Assembly (NCBI GenBank): GCA_037446395.1 | Contig: JBBIIP010000023.1 | Span: 1-50,940, forward strand | Source of the DNA: JAAYJT01 sp037446395 | GTDB lineage: Bacteria; Bacteroidota; Bacteroidia; Bacteroidales; JAAYJT01 | Direction of reading: 5' to 3' | Length of the DNA stretch: 50,940 nucleotides | Shown here: positions 27,404-35,693 of the stretch, piece by piece | How positions within the stretch are numbered: the stretch's first letter is position 1 | Layout of the letters: each line of letters begins with the position of its first letter | The notes under the pieces: model-generated | What the model was told of the DNA's origin: nothing | What the model saw: only the letters and a program-made list of their open reading frames with translations | Database searches by the model: none | Made by a program: the position numbers and the translations under genes

Positions 27404-27423
27404 TGGGAAAATGAATTATAAAT

Positions 27424-27456
27424 TATATTTGTAAAATATTGTGTTTTGCAAAAATA
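27424..27456. promoter_or_regulatory. Divergent promoter elements between purF and the beta-helix gene
   Basis: On the plus strand TATATTTG (27424-27431) lies 32 bases before the beta-helix gene. On the minus strand TATTTTTG (27449-27456) lies 45 bases before purF. Both match the Bacteroidota -7 consensus TAnnTTTG. The two transcripts would overlap over a short AT-rich stretch. No purine riboswitch or clear operator is visible in the 60-base gap. Confidence 0.45.
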
Positions 27457-27463
27457 GTGAATT

Positions 27464-28954
27464 ATGAGGCGCTCTTTCATTGTGTTCATCCTATTTTGTA
27501 TCTGCCTGCGGGTAGTGGGTCAGTATGTTTCGCCCGGAACCGGTGTTAGCTGGACGTTGGCTGACTTGGTTCAGTTTTCGGGCGGAGCCGTAACGACTCA
27601 AAACAATACTTACTTGGTGAACCAAGCACTCACCATTTCGACAAACGATACCCTTAAAGTTTCCGATAATCAAACCATCCTGGTAGGGTCAGGCTTATTA
27701 ATTACCATCAATGGCGTACTCATTATTAATCCACCGCAGATGGTGGTAATCAAACCGAGTGTTGAGGGGCTGTTTTTCAGGGGATTCAGGTTCGAAAATT
27801 CTCATGCTTCGGTGCTGCGAAAAACTTTAATCGAATATGGAGGAGGAATAAGGATAAACACTTCGAATATGCTGATCGAAGAATGCACCATCCGTTTCTT
27901 CGATAAATCGAATACAACTGGAGCGATACAACTCACCGGAGGTAAAACAAGGTTGATAAACAATCAGATATACCAAAATCAAGGCCCCGGAATTGCTTCG
28001 GCAGCCAATGTGTTGGCGGCTCCAATCATTGCCTGGAACAACATCTATAACAACAACACATCAAATGCCAATACGCCTCAGATTAATCTTGGCAACAGCG
28101 GAAATGATACCATCCGCATCTTAAACAACACAATTAACGGACAGTATGATAACACCGGTGGGATTGCCATTTCGACACTTGCCGGCGGAAATGGACGGTC
28201 AATTATCGAAGGAAATCTCATCAATAATAACAGATACGGCATCGCAATCCTTGGAAACAACCAGGCTGGAATGATACGAAATAACATCATTACCAACAAC
28301 AACATACAAGGAAACCCGGATTTAGGCGGAAGTGGAATAAACCTCAATGGGGCGGCTACAAATCAAATGATCATCAGCGGTAACACGATTAGCGGAAATC
28401 TTTGGGGCATTACCGTGCAGGGAACAGCCTTGCCGAACATGGGAGAACCCGCTACAAATCCGAATAGCCCCGGCGGTAATTATATTTTCAATAACAAAAA
28501 TAACCGCATCACATACGCACTCTACAACAATACCCCGCAAAACCTGAAAGCGCAAAACAACTACTGGGGCAGCTATAACCTGGATACTGTAGAAATGTAT
28601 ATCGTTCATCAGCCCGACAATCCTGCGCTGGGAATGGTTGACTACATGCCCATTTTATTGCCAACTGATGCCGGGGCTGAATTGAGTAGCCTGAATGATT
28701 TTGTTGTTATTAAGCGAGTTTTCCCAAATCCTTTCCGAAATAAATTTTTTATCGAAATCAATGAGTTACTGATCCCCGGAGAAACATTTATAAATTCCCT
28801 GCATGACATATCGGGCAGCACAATTCCAATTTTCCGGCAGCAAATCTCCTCAAACATTGTTGAATTCAAGGCGCCTTCCATCAAACCGGGAGTTTATCTG
28901 CTTAAGGTAGTTAAAGGCAAGCATATTGAAGTCAAAAAGGTGATTGCCCGATAA
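27464..28954 (+). CDS. Right-handed beta-helix protein with T9SS sorting domain
   Basis: This 496-aa secreted protein has a signal peptide (1-19, ending VVGQ). Repeated short turns of the N-x-I-x-x-N type (WNNIYNNNT, NNTINGQYDN, NNIITNNNIQGN, GNTISGNLWG) form a parallel beta-helix over about 60-390. A type A T9SS domain (about 410-496; VFPNPFRNKFFIEIN, PGVYLLKVVKG, ending KKVIAR) follows. Helices of this kind bind or cleave polysaccharides, or act as adhesins. No catalytic lyase residues can be identified. It is only 15 bases upstream of the phosphoesterase gene. Confidence 0.87.
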   Translation: MRRSFIVFILFCICLRVVGQYVSPGTGVSWTLADLVQFSGGAVTTQNNTYLVNQALTISTNDTLKVSDNQTILVGSGLLITINGVLIINPPQMVVIKPSVEGLFFRGFRFENSHASVLRKTLIEYGGGIRINTSNMLIEECTIRFFDKSNTTGAIQLTGGKTRLINNQIYQNQGPGIASAANVLAAPIIAWNNIYNNNTSNANTPQINLGNSGNDTIRILNNTINGQYDNTGGIAISTLAGGNGRSIIEGNLINNNRYGIAILGNNQAGMIRNNIITNNNIQGNPDLGGSGINLNGAATNQMIISGNTISGNLWGITVQGTALPNMGEPATNPNSPGGNYIFNNKNNRITYALYNNTPQNLKAQNNYWGSYNLDTVEMYIVHQPDNPALGMVDYMPILLPTDAGAELSSLNDFVVIKRVFPNPFRNKFFIEINELLIPGETFINSLHDISGSTIPIFRQQISSNIVEFKAPSIKPGVYLLKVVKGKHIEVKKVIAR

Positions 28955-28969
28955 CTTAGGAGTGCTTCA

Positions 28970-30130
28970 ATGAAAACCATTCAATTCATGGTGTTTTACT
29001 TAATTGTGCTGGCTGTATATGTGCCTCTTCATTACTATCTTTTCACTCGTTTTTCTCAGGCCTTGCCTTCTGCGCCTCCCTGGCGCCTGGTGTTCAAGGT
29101 TATTTTTATTTTTTTGGCCGCCGCTTACTTTGGAGGGCGTGCGCTGGAGAGGGTTTGGTCTTCACCGGTTTCGGATGTAATTATCTGGATCGGTTCCTTC
29201 TGGCTGGCTGTATTTGTTTATGGATTGATCATTGTTCTGCTGATTGACCTGGTGCGGTTACTGGATTATTTGATTCCTTTTTTCCCGACAGGATGGGTGG
29301 CAAATCCTATTAAAACAAAAGTTATCCTGTTGGGTTCATCGCTGATGGTGATTATGGCCTTGCTTGTAGCCGGATTCATCAATGCGCGTACATTAAGAAT
29401 TAAAACCCTCAATCTGCAAATCGAAAAAAGTGCAGGCCACCTCCGCAGCATGAATGTCGTGCTCGTTTCCGACCTACACCTTGGCCATGTAGTTGGCAAA
29501 CATCATGCAGGCCGGATTGTGGAAAAAATAAACGCCCTTGATCCTGATTTGATTCTGTTGGCAGGCGATGTGATTGACGAAGACATTTCGCCGGTTTTAC
29601 GAAAAGACATTGGTTCGGTGCTTGGCCGGCTAAAAGCTGATTTGGGAGTGTATTCCATTGCCGGTAACCATGAATATATTGGTGGCATTGATTCTGCAGA
29701 AAAATACCTGAGCAAGTACGGAATTAAAATGCTGCGTGATCAGGTGGCCCAGGTCGGAGAAAAAATATTTCTGGTAGGTCGCGAAGACATTACCGGACAA
29801 CGATTTACTGGCAAAAAACGAAAGGAGTTAAGTGCGCTTCTGGCAGATATTGATATGAGCAACCCTGTTATTCTGCTCGATCATCAGCCCTTTCATCTGG
29901 AGCATGCCGCAGAGCAATTAGTTGATGTTCAACTTTCCGGACACACACATGGTGGGCAAATCTGGCCTTTTACATATATCGTTGATGCAATTTATGAAAT
30001 CGGCACAGGGTATGGCGTAAAAGGCAATACACATTATTACGTTTCTCCGGGCGCTGGCACCTGGGGCCCTCCCCTACGCATCGGTACAATCCCTGAAATT
30101 GTGAACCTGCGCCTTACTTTCGGTGAGTGA
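28970..30130 (+). CDS. Membrane-anchored metallophosphoesterase
   Basis: This 386-aa protein has four hydrophobic segments in the first 140 residues and then a calcineurin-like phosphoesterase domain. The metal ligands are visible: SDLHLGH (Asp168, His170), GDVID (Asp200), GNHEY (Asn233, His234) and SGHTHGGQ (about 324-331). The closest named type is the YkuE-like family, some members of which act on lipid pyrophosphates, but the substrate here is not known. The soluble domain could lie on either side of the inner membrane. The 15-base distance to the T9SS beta-helix gene suggests co-transcription. Confidence 0.9.
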   Translation: MKTIQFMVFYLIVLAVYVPLHYYLFTRFSQALPSAPPWRLVFKVIFIFLAAAYFGGRALERVWSSPVSDVIIWIGSFWLAVFVYGLIIVLLIDLVRLLDYLIPFFPTGWVANPIKTKVILLGSSLMVIMALLVAGFINARTLRIKTLNLQIEKSAGHLRSMNVVLVSDLHLGHVVGKHHAGRIVEKINALDPDLILLAGDVIDEDISPVLRKDIGSVLGRLKADLGVYSIAGNHEYIGGIDSAEKYLSKYGIKMLRDQVAQVGEKIFLVGREDITGQRFTGKKRKELSALLADIDMSNPVILLDHQPFHLEHAAEQLVDVQLSGHTHGGQIWPFTYIVDAIYEIGTGYGVKGNTHYYVSPGAGTWGPPLRIGTIPEIVNLRLTFGE

Positions 30131-30205
30131 CAGATTGTTTTTTTATTGTTACAGTTTAAATATGTTGTAATTTAGTTACCGCATCAAAATGAGCGCAATC
30201 TATCC

Positions 30206-33200
30206 ATGCACAATACGTTTGCTAAAAATTTCAAATCCGGAAAAATCCTTTTCCTGCTTGGGTTATTGCTAGTGCTATGTCAATACTCTTTTACACAAAA
30301 ACCTATCAAAGTTGCACTCATCGTAGGGCAGGCTTCACATCAAAAACACCCGGAGCTAACTGCCGTTTATAAATTTCTGAACCAACATCCACTTTACAAC
30401 GCAGAGTATTTATCAATTGCTAATGCCAAAACCTTGCTGGCGCAATATGATATGGCATGGTTTCACCGGCCTGATAGCAGCGTGCTTTCTGAATCTGAAA
30501 CCTCTCCTCATTTTATTGAAGGGTTGCGCACTTTTGTGAGCGGAGGAAAGTCTTTGTTTCTTACTTTGGATGCGGCAAGACTTCTGGTAAATCTTGGCCT
30601 GGAGAAAACAGAACCTGAGATTCGCTATGCCGATGCCATTGACTCAGGATATGGGCGAAAACTCGGATTGCACGCATTCAGGGAGCATCCGGTTTTTGAA
30701 GGATTGTATGGTGGAGCATATATTTTTTCGCCCTTAAACGATTGCCGCACTCGTGTACTGGGCTTTTTTGACAAACGCTATCCGGCCAATGGCAGTGTAA
30801 TCGCAGTTGATTGGTCGTATATTACCCTGAAGCAGGGCTCGAAACTGATGGCCGAATATTTAATCGGGAAGGGAAAAGTAGTATCGCTGGGGGCTTATGT
30901 TTGGTTATCGGTGCCCAACCAGAACAGAATTCATTTGGGAAAATTTATATCAAACACGATCAAATATCTTACTGGCAACCCGGCAAGCTCCACGACCCAT
31001 TTTTGGCCCGAAAAAGATGCACAGGTAATGGGTTTTGGATTAAATGCAACCAAACTAAATCTCCCCACTCCAAAAAACTGGCCAGCTCTAAGTACCGGTG
31101 AACTACTAGAGAGGCGCTTTGCGACATCCAACCTGGTCGAAGTGGCAGGAAAAAGATTGTTTGCCATGGGAGCAGAGAATGGTGGGATTGAAGAAATCTG
31201 GGCACACCCCTTCATGGCTGCCCGCGATTATGAAGTGGGGATAAAGTTTGCTAATGACGACTCGGTTTATTGGCTGAACACCCAACGGCCTTTTATTCAG
31301 GTAACTCCCGAGGCAGTCAGTCGTGAATATAAATTTCGCAGGGCTTATCTGAACGAAATACTTGTGGCCAGTCCATCTTGCCCACACTTGGTTTTACACT
31401 ATGAATACCGGGGGGTTTACCCAGCAAAGCTGTTCCTCAGAATGAAGAGCAATTTCCGATTTATGTGGCCATACGACAGCGAAGTGCTGGGAACAATAAA
31501 TTATTTTTACGACAAGGGTATCAATAGTTTTATTGCCAAAACGAGCAATGAAGAATTTTCGGTTATCGCAGGCTGGAACAAAACGGCTGACTCGGTCATT
31601 TCCGGACAATACGAAACCGTTGTAATCAATCAGAATCCGTTTCGAATCATCCCAAAACCTACCGAAAAACTTCAGGTGGCATTATTTGCGTCCTTTTCAC
31701 TCGCGATGAATGATAAATTGGATGTAGTAATAACTGCATCGGGCGATGGTGTAGGCAAAATGCTTGAAAAGCATTGCGCGGTAATGTCTGATCCGCTGAA
31801 AATATACATAGACGCAAGGTTGCATTCACAGCAGTTTTCTGATCGTATGTTTGCCATAAAATCGCCTGATGTATTTTTTAACAAGGGTTTTGCATGGGCC
31901 ATGAAGGCTACTGATAAATTTATTGTAGAAACACCTGGCATCGGAACATCGCTTGTGGCCGGGTATGCCACCACCCGAACGGGTTGGAACGGCAACCATC
32001 AAATAAATGGCCGGCCAGGTTATGCATGGTACTTTGGCCGGGATGCACAATGGAGCGGGCTGGCTTTGCTCGGATATGGCGACTATGAAAATGTGAAAAA
32101 TATTTTGCTGACTTTTGAGCGGTTTCAGGATCTGAGCGGGAAAATTTATCACGAATTAACTACTTCGGGGGTTGTGCATTATGATGCCGCTGACGCCACC
32201 CCGCTTTATATTGTTCTTGCAGGTCGCTATGTGCGCCAAAGTGGCAACCTGGATTATTTGAAGACAGGCTGGACTTCAATAGAAAAAGCCATCAATTATT
32301 GCTATTCAACTGATACTGATGAAAATGGGCTTATCGAAAATACCAACGTAGGGCATGGATGGGTTGAGGGCGGGCCTCTGTTTGGCTCGCATACATCGCT
32401 TTATTTGGCGTCGTGTTGGGCTGAGGCACTGAAAGAAGCAGCCTGGATGGCCATGAGAATGAATAAGCCCAAATTAGCCAAAACTTACTACAAGGATTAT
32501 CAGAAAGTAATTAACACTATAAATCAAGAATTTTGGAACCCAACAACACAGGTGTTTTTTCATGGACTGATGCCTGATGGCACCTTTCATCCGGAATTAA
32601 GCATGATGCCTGTCATACCAATGTTGTTTAATCAGATTACTCCGGATAAAACCGAAAAAGGCCTGCAGCTGTATGCGGCGAACGAGTTTAGCAGCAATTG
32701 GGGAGTCAGAATCTTGAGTGATCAGAACCCAAAATTCAGACCAGCCGGATACCATTCCGGATCGGTGTGGCCACTTTTTACCGGGTGGACTGCCCTGGCC
32801 GAATATTCAAACGGCCGGCCTGTACAGGGATTTGGACACATCATGAACAACCTGGGTGTGTACGACGATTTTTCAATCGGCTATGTTCAAGAAGTGCTCA
32901 ACGGTGCTGCCTATAAGCCTTCCGGTGTTTGCCCCCATCAATGCTGGAGCGAGACCATGGTTGTGCAGCCTGTTATTGATGGTATGCTCGGTTTCAGGGC
33001 CGATGCCTTTCGGAAAAAAGTCATGTTTTCTCCTGCTTTGCCTGCTCATTGGGATTCACTTGAAGTAAAAAATCTCAGGATTGGAAATCAATATATTCAT
33101 GTGAGCATGAAACGAATAAACGGAACTACGACATGGAATTTTTATAAAACCGACAACGAACCCTTGCAGATTGAATTTTCAAACCTTTTTCCAGTGGCTA

Positions 33201-33613
33201 CCAAAATTCAGTCTACCACATTGTCGGGAAAAAAGATTAAAACCCCCATTGAGCAGGTACAGCAAGGAGTTAAGCCGGTGATCCGGTTCGAGTTGCGCCG
33301 AAATGCAGAAATAGTTTTTATGCATAAAAGTGGCATCAGCATTTTGTCCCAAGCTTATGCGCCATTAGAAAACGATACTCCCGAAGGAATACGCATAATT
33401 GACAATTATTATGATGGAAAAGAATATGTTGTTTTGCTCCAGGCCGGTGCCGGCACAGAAGGCGAAATACGTCTTTGGTCGGCCAACCCGCCAATCACGC
33501 ATGATGTTAGTTTTTCCCGATTGCTCGGCAATATCTATACCTACCAAGTAATCTTCCCTTCGGCATCAGAAAAATATGTTTATAAATCAGTCAGATTCCG
33601 GCTCAATGAATAA
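30206..33613 (+). CDS. Exported GATase-like/amylo-alpha-1,6-glucosidase-like fusion protein
   Basis: This is a 1135-aa exported protein. After a signal peptide (about 1-32, ending FTQ) comes a ThuA/class I glutamine amidotransferase-like domain (about 33-255; VALIVGQASHQKHPEL, FVSGGKSLFLTLDAARLL). It lacks the catalytic Cys at the elbow, so it is probably a binding domain. A beta-sandwich region (about 260-590) leads to an (alpha/alpha)6 domain like the C-terminal domain of glycogen debranching enzymes (about 595-985). Asp613 in WYFGRDA and Glu916 in CWSETM are candidate catalytic residues, by analogy with WFGRD and WSE blocks of that family. It likely removes glucose-type branches or cleaves a related glycan in the periplasm. 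It overlaps the next start by eight bases. Confidence 0.8.
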   Translation: MHNTFAKNFKSGKILFLLGLLLVLCQYSFTQKPIKVALIVGQASHQKHPELTAVYKFLNQHPLYNAEYLSIANAKTLLAQYDMAWFHRPDSSVLSESETSPHFIEGLRTFVSGGKSLFLTLDAARLLVNLGLEKTEPEIRYADAIDSGYGRKLGLHAFREHPVFEGLYGGAYIFSPLNDCRTRVLGFFDKRYPANGSVIAVDWSYITLKQGSKLMAEYLIGKGKVVSLGAYVWLSVPNQNRIHLGKFISNTIKYLTGNPASSTTHFWPEKDAQVMGFGLNATKLNLPTPKNWPALSTGELLERRFATSNLVEVAGKRLFAMGAENGGIEEIWAHPFMAARDYEVGIKFANDDSVYWLNTQRPFIQVTPEAVSREYKFRRAYLNEILVASPSCPHLVLHYEYRGVYPAKLFLRMKSNFRFMWPYDSEVLGTINYFYDKGINSFIAKTSNEEFSVIAGWNKTADSVISGQYETVVINQNPFRIIPKPTEKLQVALFASFSLAMNDKLDVVITASGDGVGKMLEKHCAVMSDPLKIYIDARLHSQQFSDRMFAIKSPDVFFNKGFAWAMKATDKFIVETPGIGTSLVAGYATTRTGWNGNHQINGRPGYAWYFGRDAQWSGLALLGYGDYENVKNILLTFERFQDLSGKIYHELTTSGVVHYDAADATPLYIVLAGRYVRQSGNLDYLKTGWTSIEKAINYCYSTDTDENGLIENTNVGHGWVEGGPLFGSHTSLYLASCWAEALKEAAWMAMRMNKPKLAKTYYKDYQKVINTINQEFWNPTTQVFFHGLMPDGTFHPELSMMPVIPMLFNQITPDKTEKGLQLYAANEFSSNWGVRILSDQNPKFRPAGYHSGSVWPLFTGWTALAEYSNGRPVQGFGHIMNNLGVYDDFSIGYVQEVLNGAAYKPSGVCPHQCWSETMVVQPVIDGMLGFRADAFRKKVMFSPALPAHWDSLEVKNLRIGNQYIHVSMKRINGTTTWNFYKTDNEPLQIEFSNLFPVATKIQSTTLSGKKIKTPIEQVQQGVKPVIRFELRRNAEIVFMHKSGISILSQAYAPLENDTPEGIRIIDNYYDGKEYVVLLQAGAGTEGEIRLWSANPPITHDVSFSRLLGNIYTYQVIFPSASEKYVYKSVRFRLNE

Positions 33614-35672
33614 AGGATTTATATTCATCTTTTGTATTCCATTTTTGTTGTTACTTGGACTCCCGGCCGGGCATGCTCAATATTTGTCGAACCTGAGTGC
33701 GACCGCAAAGGATCCGGTATATACCACCTATGCAGCCCCACCTGAAAAAACGACATACCGGCTCGATCAGGCCTATGATTTTCGATGGAACGATCCTGAC
33801 AAACCCATCGCATTCACATCGGCTCAGGGCGGAGAAATGGGAATACTATTCGAAATCAATCACAAAAAGCAGTATTTCTTAAAACAGTCATACAAAAAAC
33901 CAACCATTACTGCATCTTACAGCGATATTCTGAAATACTATTATTATCCGATTGAGGGAATCAGGGCTGAAGTTGTTTTTAATGTGCACAACAGCCAAAC
34001 GGCTATCATTGAAACATCCCTCGTCAACGAACATAAGCAACCCTTTGATATTGAAATAGTTTCTTATTTCTATCAACCCGACCAATTGTTGAGTGATATT
34101 GGCATCTCTTCGGATATGCAAACCATTTCTTTTGGACACGTTTACAATCCGGATGGCTGGATGAGGAATCAAAACATCCCGGTGGTAATCAGCCGAAAAA
34201 CTAATTTTTCGATTAGTCAGAAATCAAGTACGATAAGTGCCTCACCCCTTGCGTTCGAAGAATGGCTCAGGCAACCCGAAGGCAATTTCATATCAGTTTC
34301 AGCTGCAAAAATTGTCGCTTTTAAACATCAATTGCACTTGGCCCCCGGCAAGAGAGAAACGTTTCGCATCGTCAGGCACATCCATAGTCGCACTCTCAAC
34401 CTGCCATTTGACAAAGTTGATCTTGATGAGCTTTTTACTCTTGACATGGGTAAAATTATTCTTGAAAACGAAAAATTGTATGCCACAATTCCTCAGCTAA
34501 AAAATCTAGACTCTGATTATCAGGCTGTTTACTATAATGCTTTCACCCTGATGCGGCAATGTATGATGCCGCCCGAAGGCGAATGTGGGTATAATTACTA
34601 TGTGTTTTCACGCGAGCCGAAATGGGGCTGGGGATATGGCGGGCAAGTGTTTCATGAAAGTCTCAGTATGCTTGCATATGCTTTGATGGATCCTAAAGGT
34701 GCGATGAATTCGCAACGGATTTATATGCAACGCCAGCACCCCAACGGATACATAAACTACCGAACCGGCCCCTATCTGAACGAAAGCATCGAATATGAAG
34801 GCCGGCTCACCAGCTCTGCACCCTGGTATAACTGGCAGAATTTTGAAATATACAAATTAACGAAAGACGAGGCTTTTCTCAAAGAAGCCTATGATTCGGG
34901 CAGCCGCTTTTATAATTATTACACGGCAAACCGCGATGAAAACAGGAATGGTTTGTTCGAGTGGGGCGCTCATGCCTTGCTTGAATCGGTGCGCGATGCC
35001 CGGGTGGCGGTGTGGGATAAAGTTGGCTGGCCAGCTAATTTCGAGGGTCCGGATATCAACACCATGTTGGTTGTTGAAGCGCAATCGTTGGCAGCAATGG
35101 CTTCGTTGCTGAAGTTGACGGAGGAAGCAGCAGATTGGAGCAAAAAAGCAGAAGACCTGGCACGCTTGGTCAATCATCATCTGTGGGACGACCAGGATGG
35201 ATTTTATTATAATGTCAACCGCACCAATCAATCATTTTCATTCAATAATCCAGGCGACTTGAAAATCAAAGAGATTATCGGATTTTTACCACTATGGGCA
35301 GGAATTACCGATAGCGTTAAAACTTCACGGTTGATTGCTTGCCTAACCAATTCGGAAGAATTCTGGCTTCCATATGGAGTGTCAACTCTTTCAGCTTCAA
35401 ATGATTATTATAACCCCATTGGCTATTGGAACGGCCCAGTTTGGTTACCTTGGCAGTACTTGGTTTTCAGGGGATTGATGAACCATGGCCGGAAAGATCT
35501 TGCAGAAGAACTGGTGGCCAAAACTATGAAAAACATTATTTATCATCTCAGACACGATCATGTGTTCTGGGAATTTTACAGTGCCGATCATTTGCAGGCC
35601 GGGTGGAACAAAACCTATATCTGGACAGGAATCATTGCCCGGATGTTATACGACCTTGAAAACGAACAATAA
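33606..35672 (+). CDS. Exported MGH1/GH63-like (alpha/alpha)6 glycoside hydrolase, first copy
   Basis: From the ATG at 33606 this is a 688-aa protein with a signal peptide ending GHAQ. Residues 25-300 form a beta-sandwich, and the rest is an (alpha/alpha)6 barrel like mannosylglycerate hydrolase and GH63 enzymes. Marks are CGYNYYVFSREPKWGWGYGG, VFHESLSML, a NGLFEWG block with a likely catalytic acid, GFLPLWAG, and VFWEFYS near the C-terminus. The start codon overlaps the stop of the preceding gene (ATGAATAA), which suggests translational coupling. An in-frame ATG at 33576 would spoil the signal peptide. The sugar specificity cannot be told. The next gene is a paralogue. Confidence 0.85.
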   Translation: MNKGFIFIFCIPFLLLLGLPAGHAQYLSNLSATAKDPVYTTYAAPPEKTTYRLDQAYDFRWNDPDKPIAFTSAQGGEMGILFEINHKKQYFLKQSYKKPTITASYSDILKYYYYPIEGIRAEVVFNVHNSQTAIIETSLVNEHKQPFDIEIVSYFYQPDQLLSDIGISSDMQTISFGHVYNPDGWMRNQNIPVVISRKTNFSISQKSSTISASPLAFEEWLRQPEGNFISVSAAKIVAFKHQLHLAPGKRETFRIVRHIHSRTLNLPFDKVDLDELFTLDMGKIILENEKLYATIPQLKNLDSDYQAVYYNAFTLMRQCMMPPEGECGYNYYVFSREPKWGWGYGGQVFHESLSMLAYALMDPKGAMNSQRIYMQRQHPNGYINYRTGPYLNESIEYEGRLTSSAPWYNWQNFEIYKLTKDEAFLKEAYDSGSRFYNYYTANRDENRNGLFEWGAHALLESVRDARVAVWDKVGWPANFEGPDINTMLVVEAQSLAAMASLLKLTEEAADWSKKAEDLARLVNHHLWDDQDGFYYNVNRTNQSFSFNNPGDLKIKEIIGFLPLWAGITDSVKTSRLIACLTNSEEFWLPYGVSTLSASNDYYNPIGYWNGPVWLPWQYLVFRGLMNHGRKDLAEELVAKTMKNIIYHLRHDHVFWEFYSADHLQAGWNKTYIWTGIIARMLYDLENEQ

Positions 35673-35693
35673 TACATTTTTGACCAACCCATC

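Noticed and set aside
30150..30176. TTACA/TGTAA weak dyad upstream of the GATase-like fusion gene
   Set aside because: Arms of five AT-rich bases with a 12-base spacer are expected by chance.
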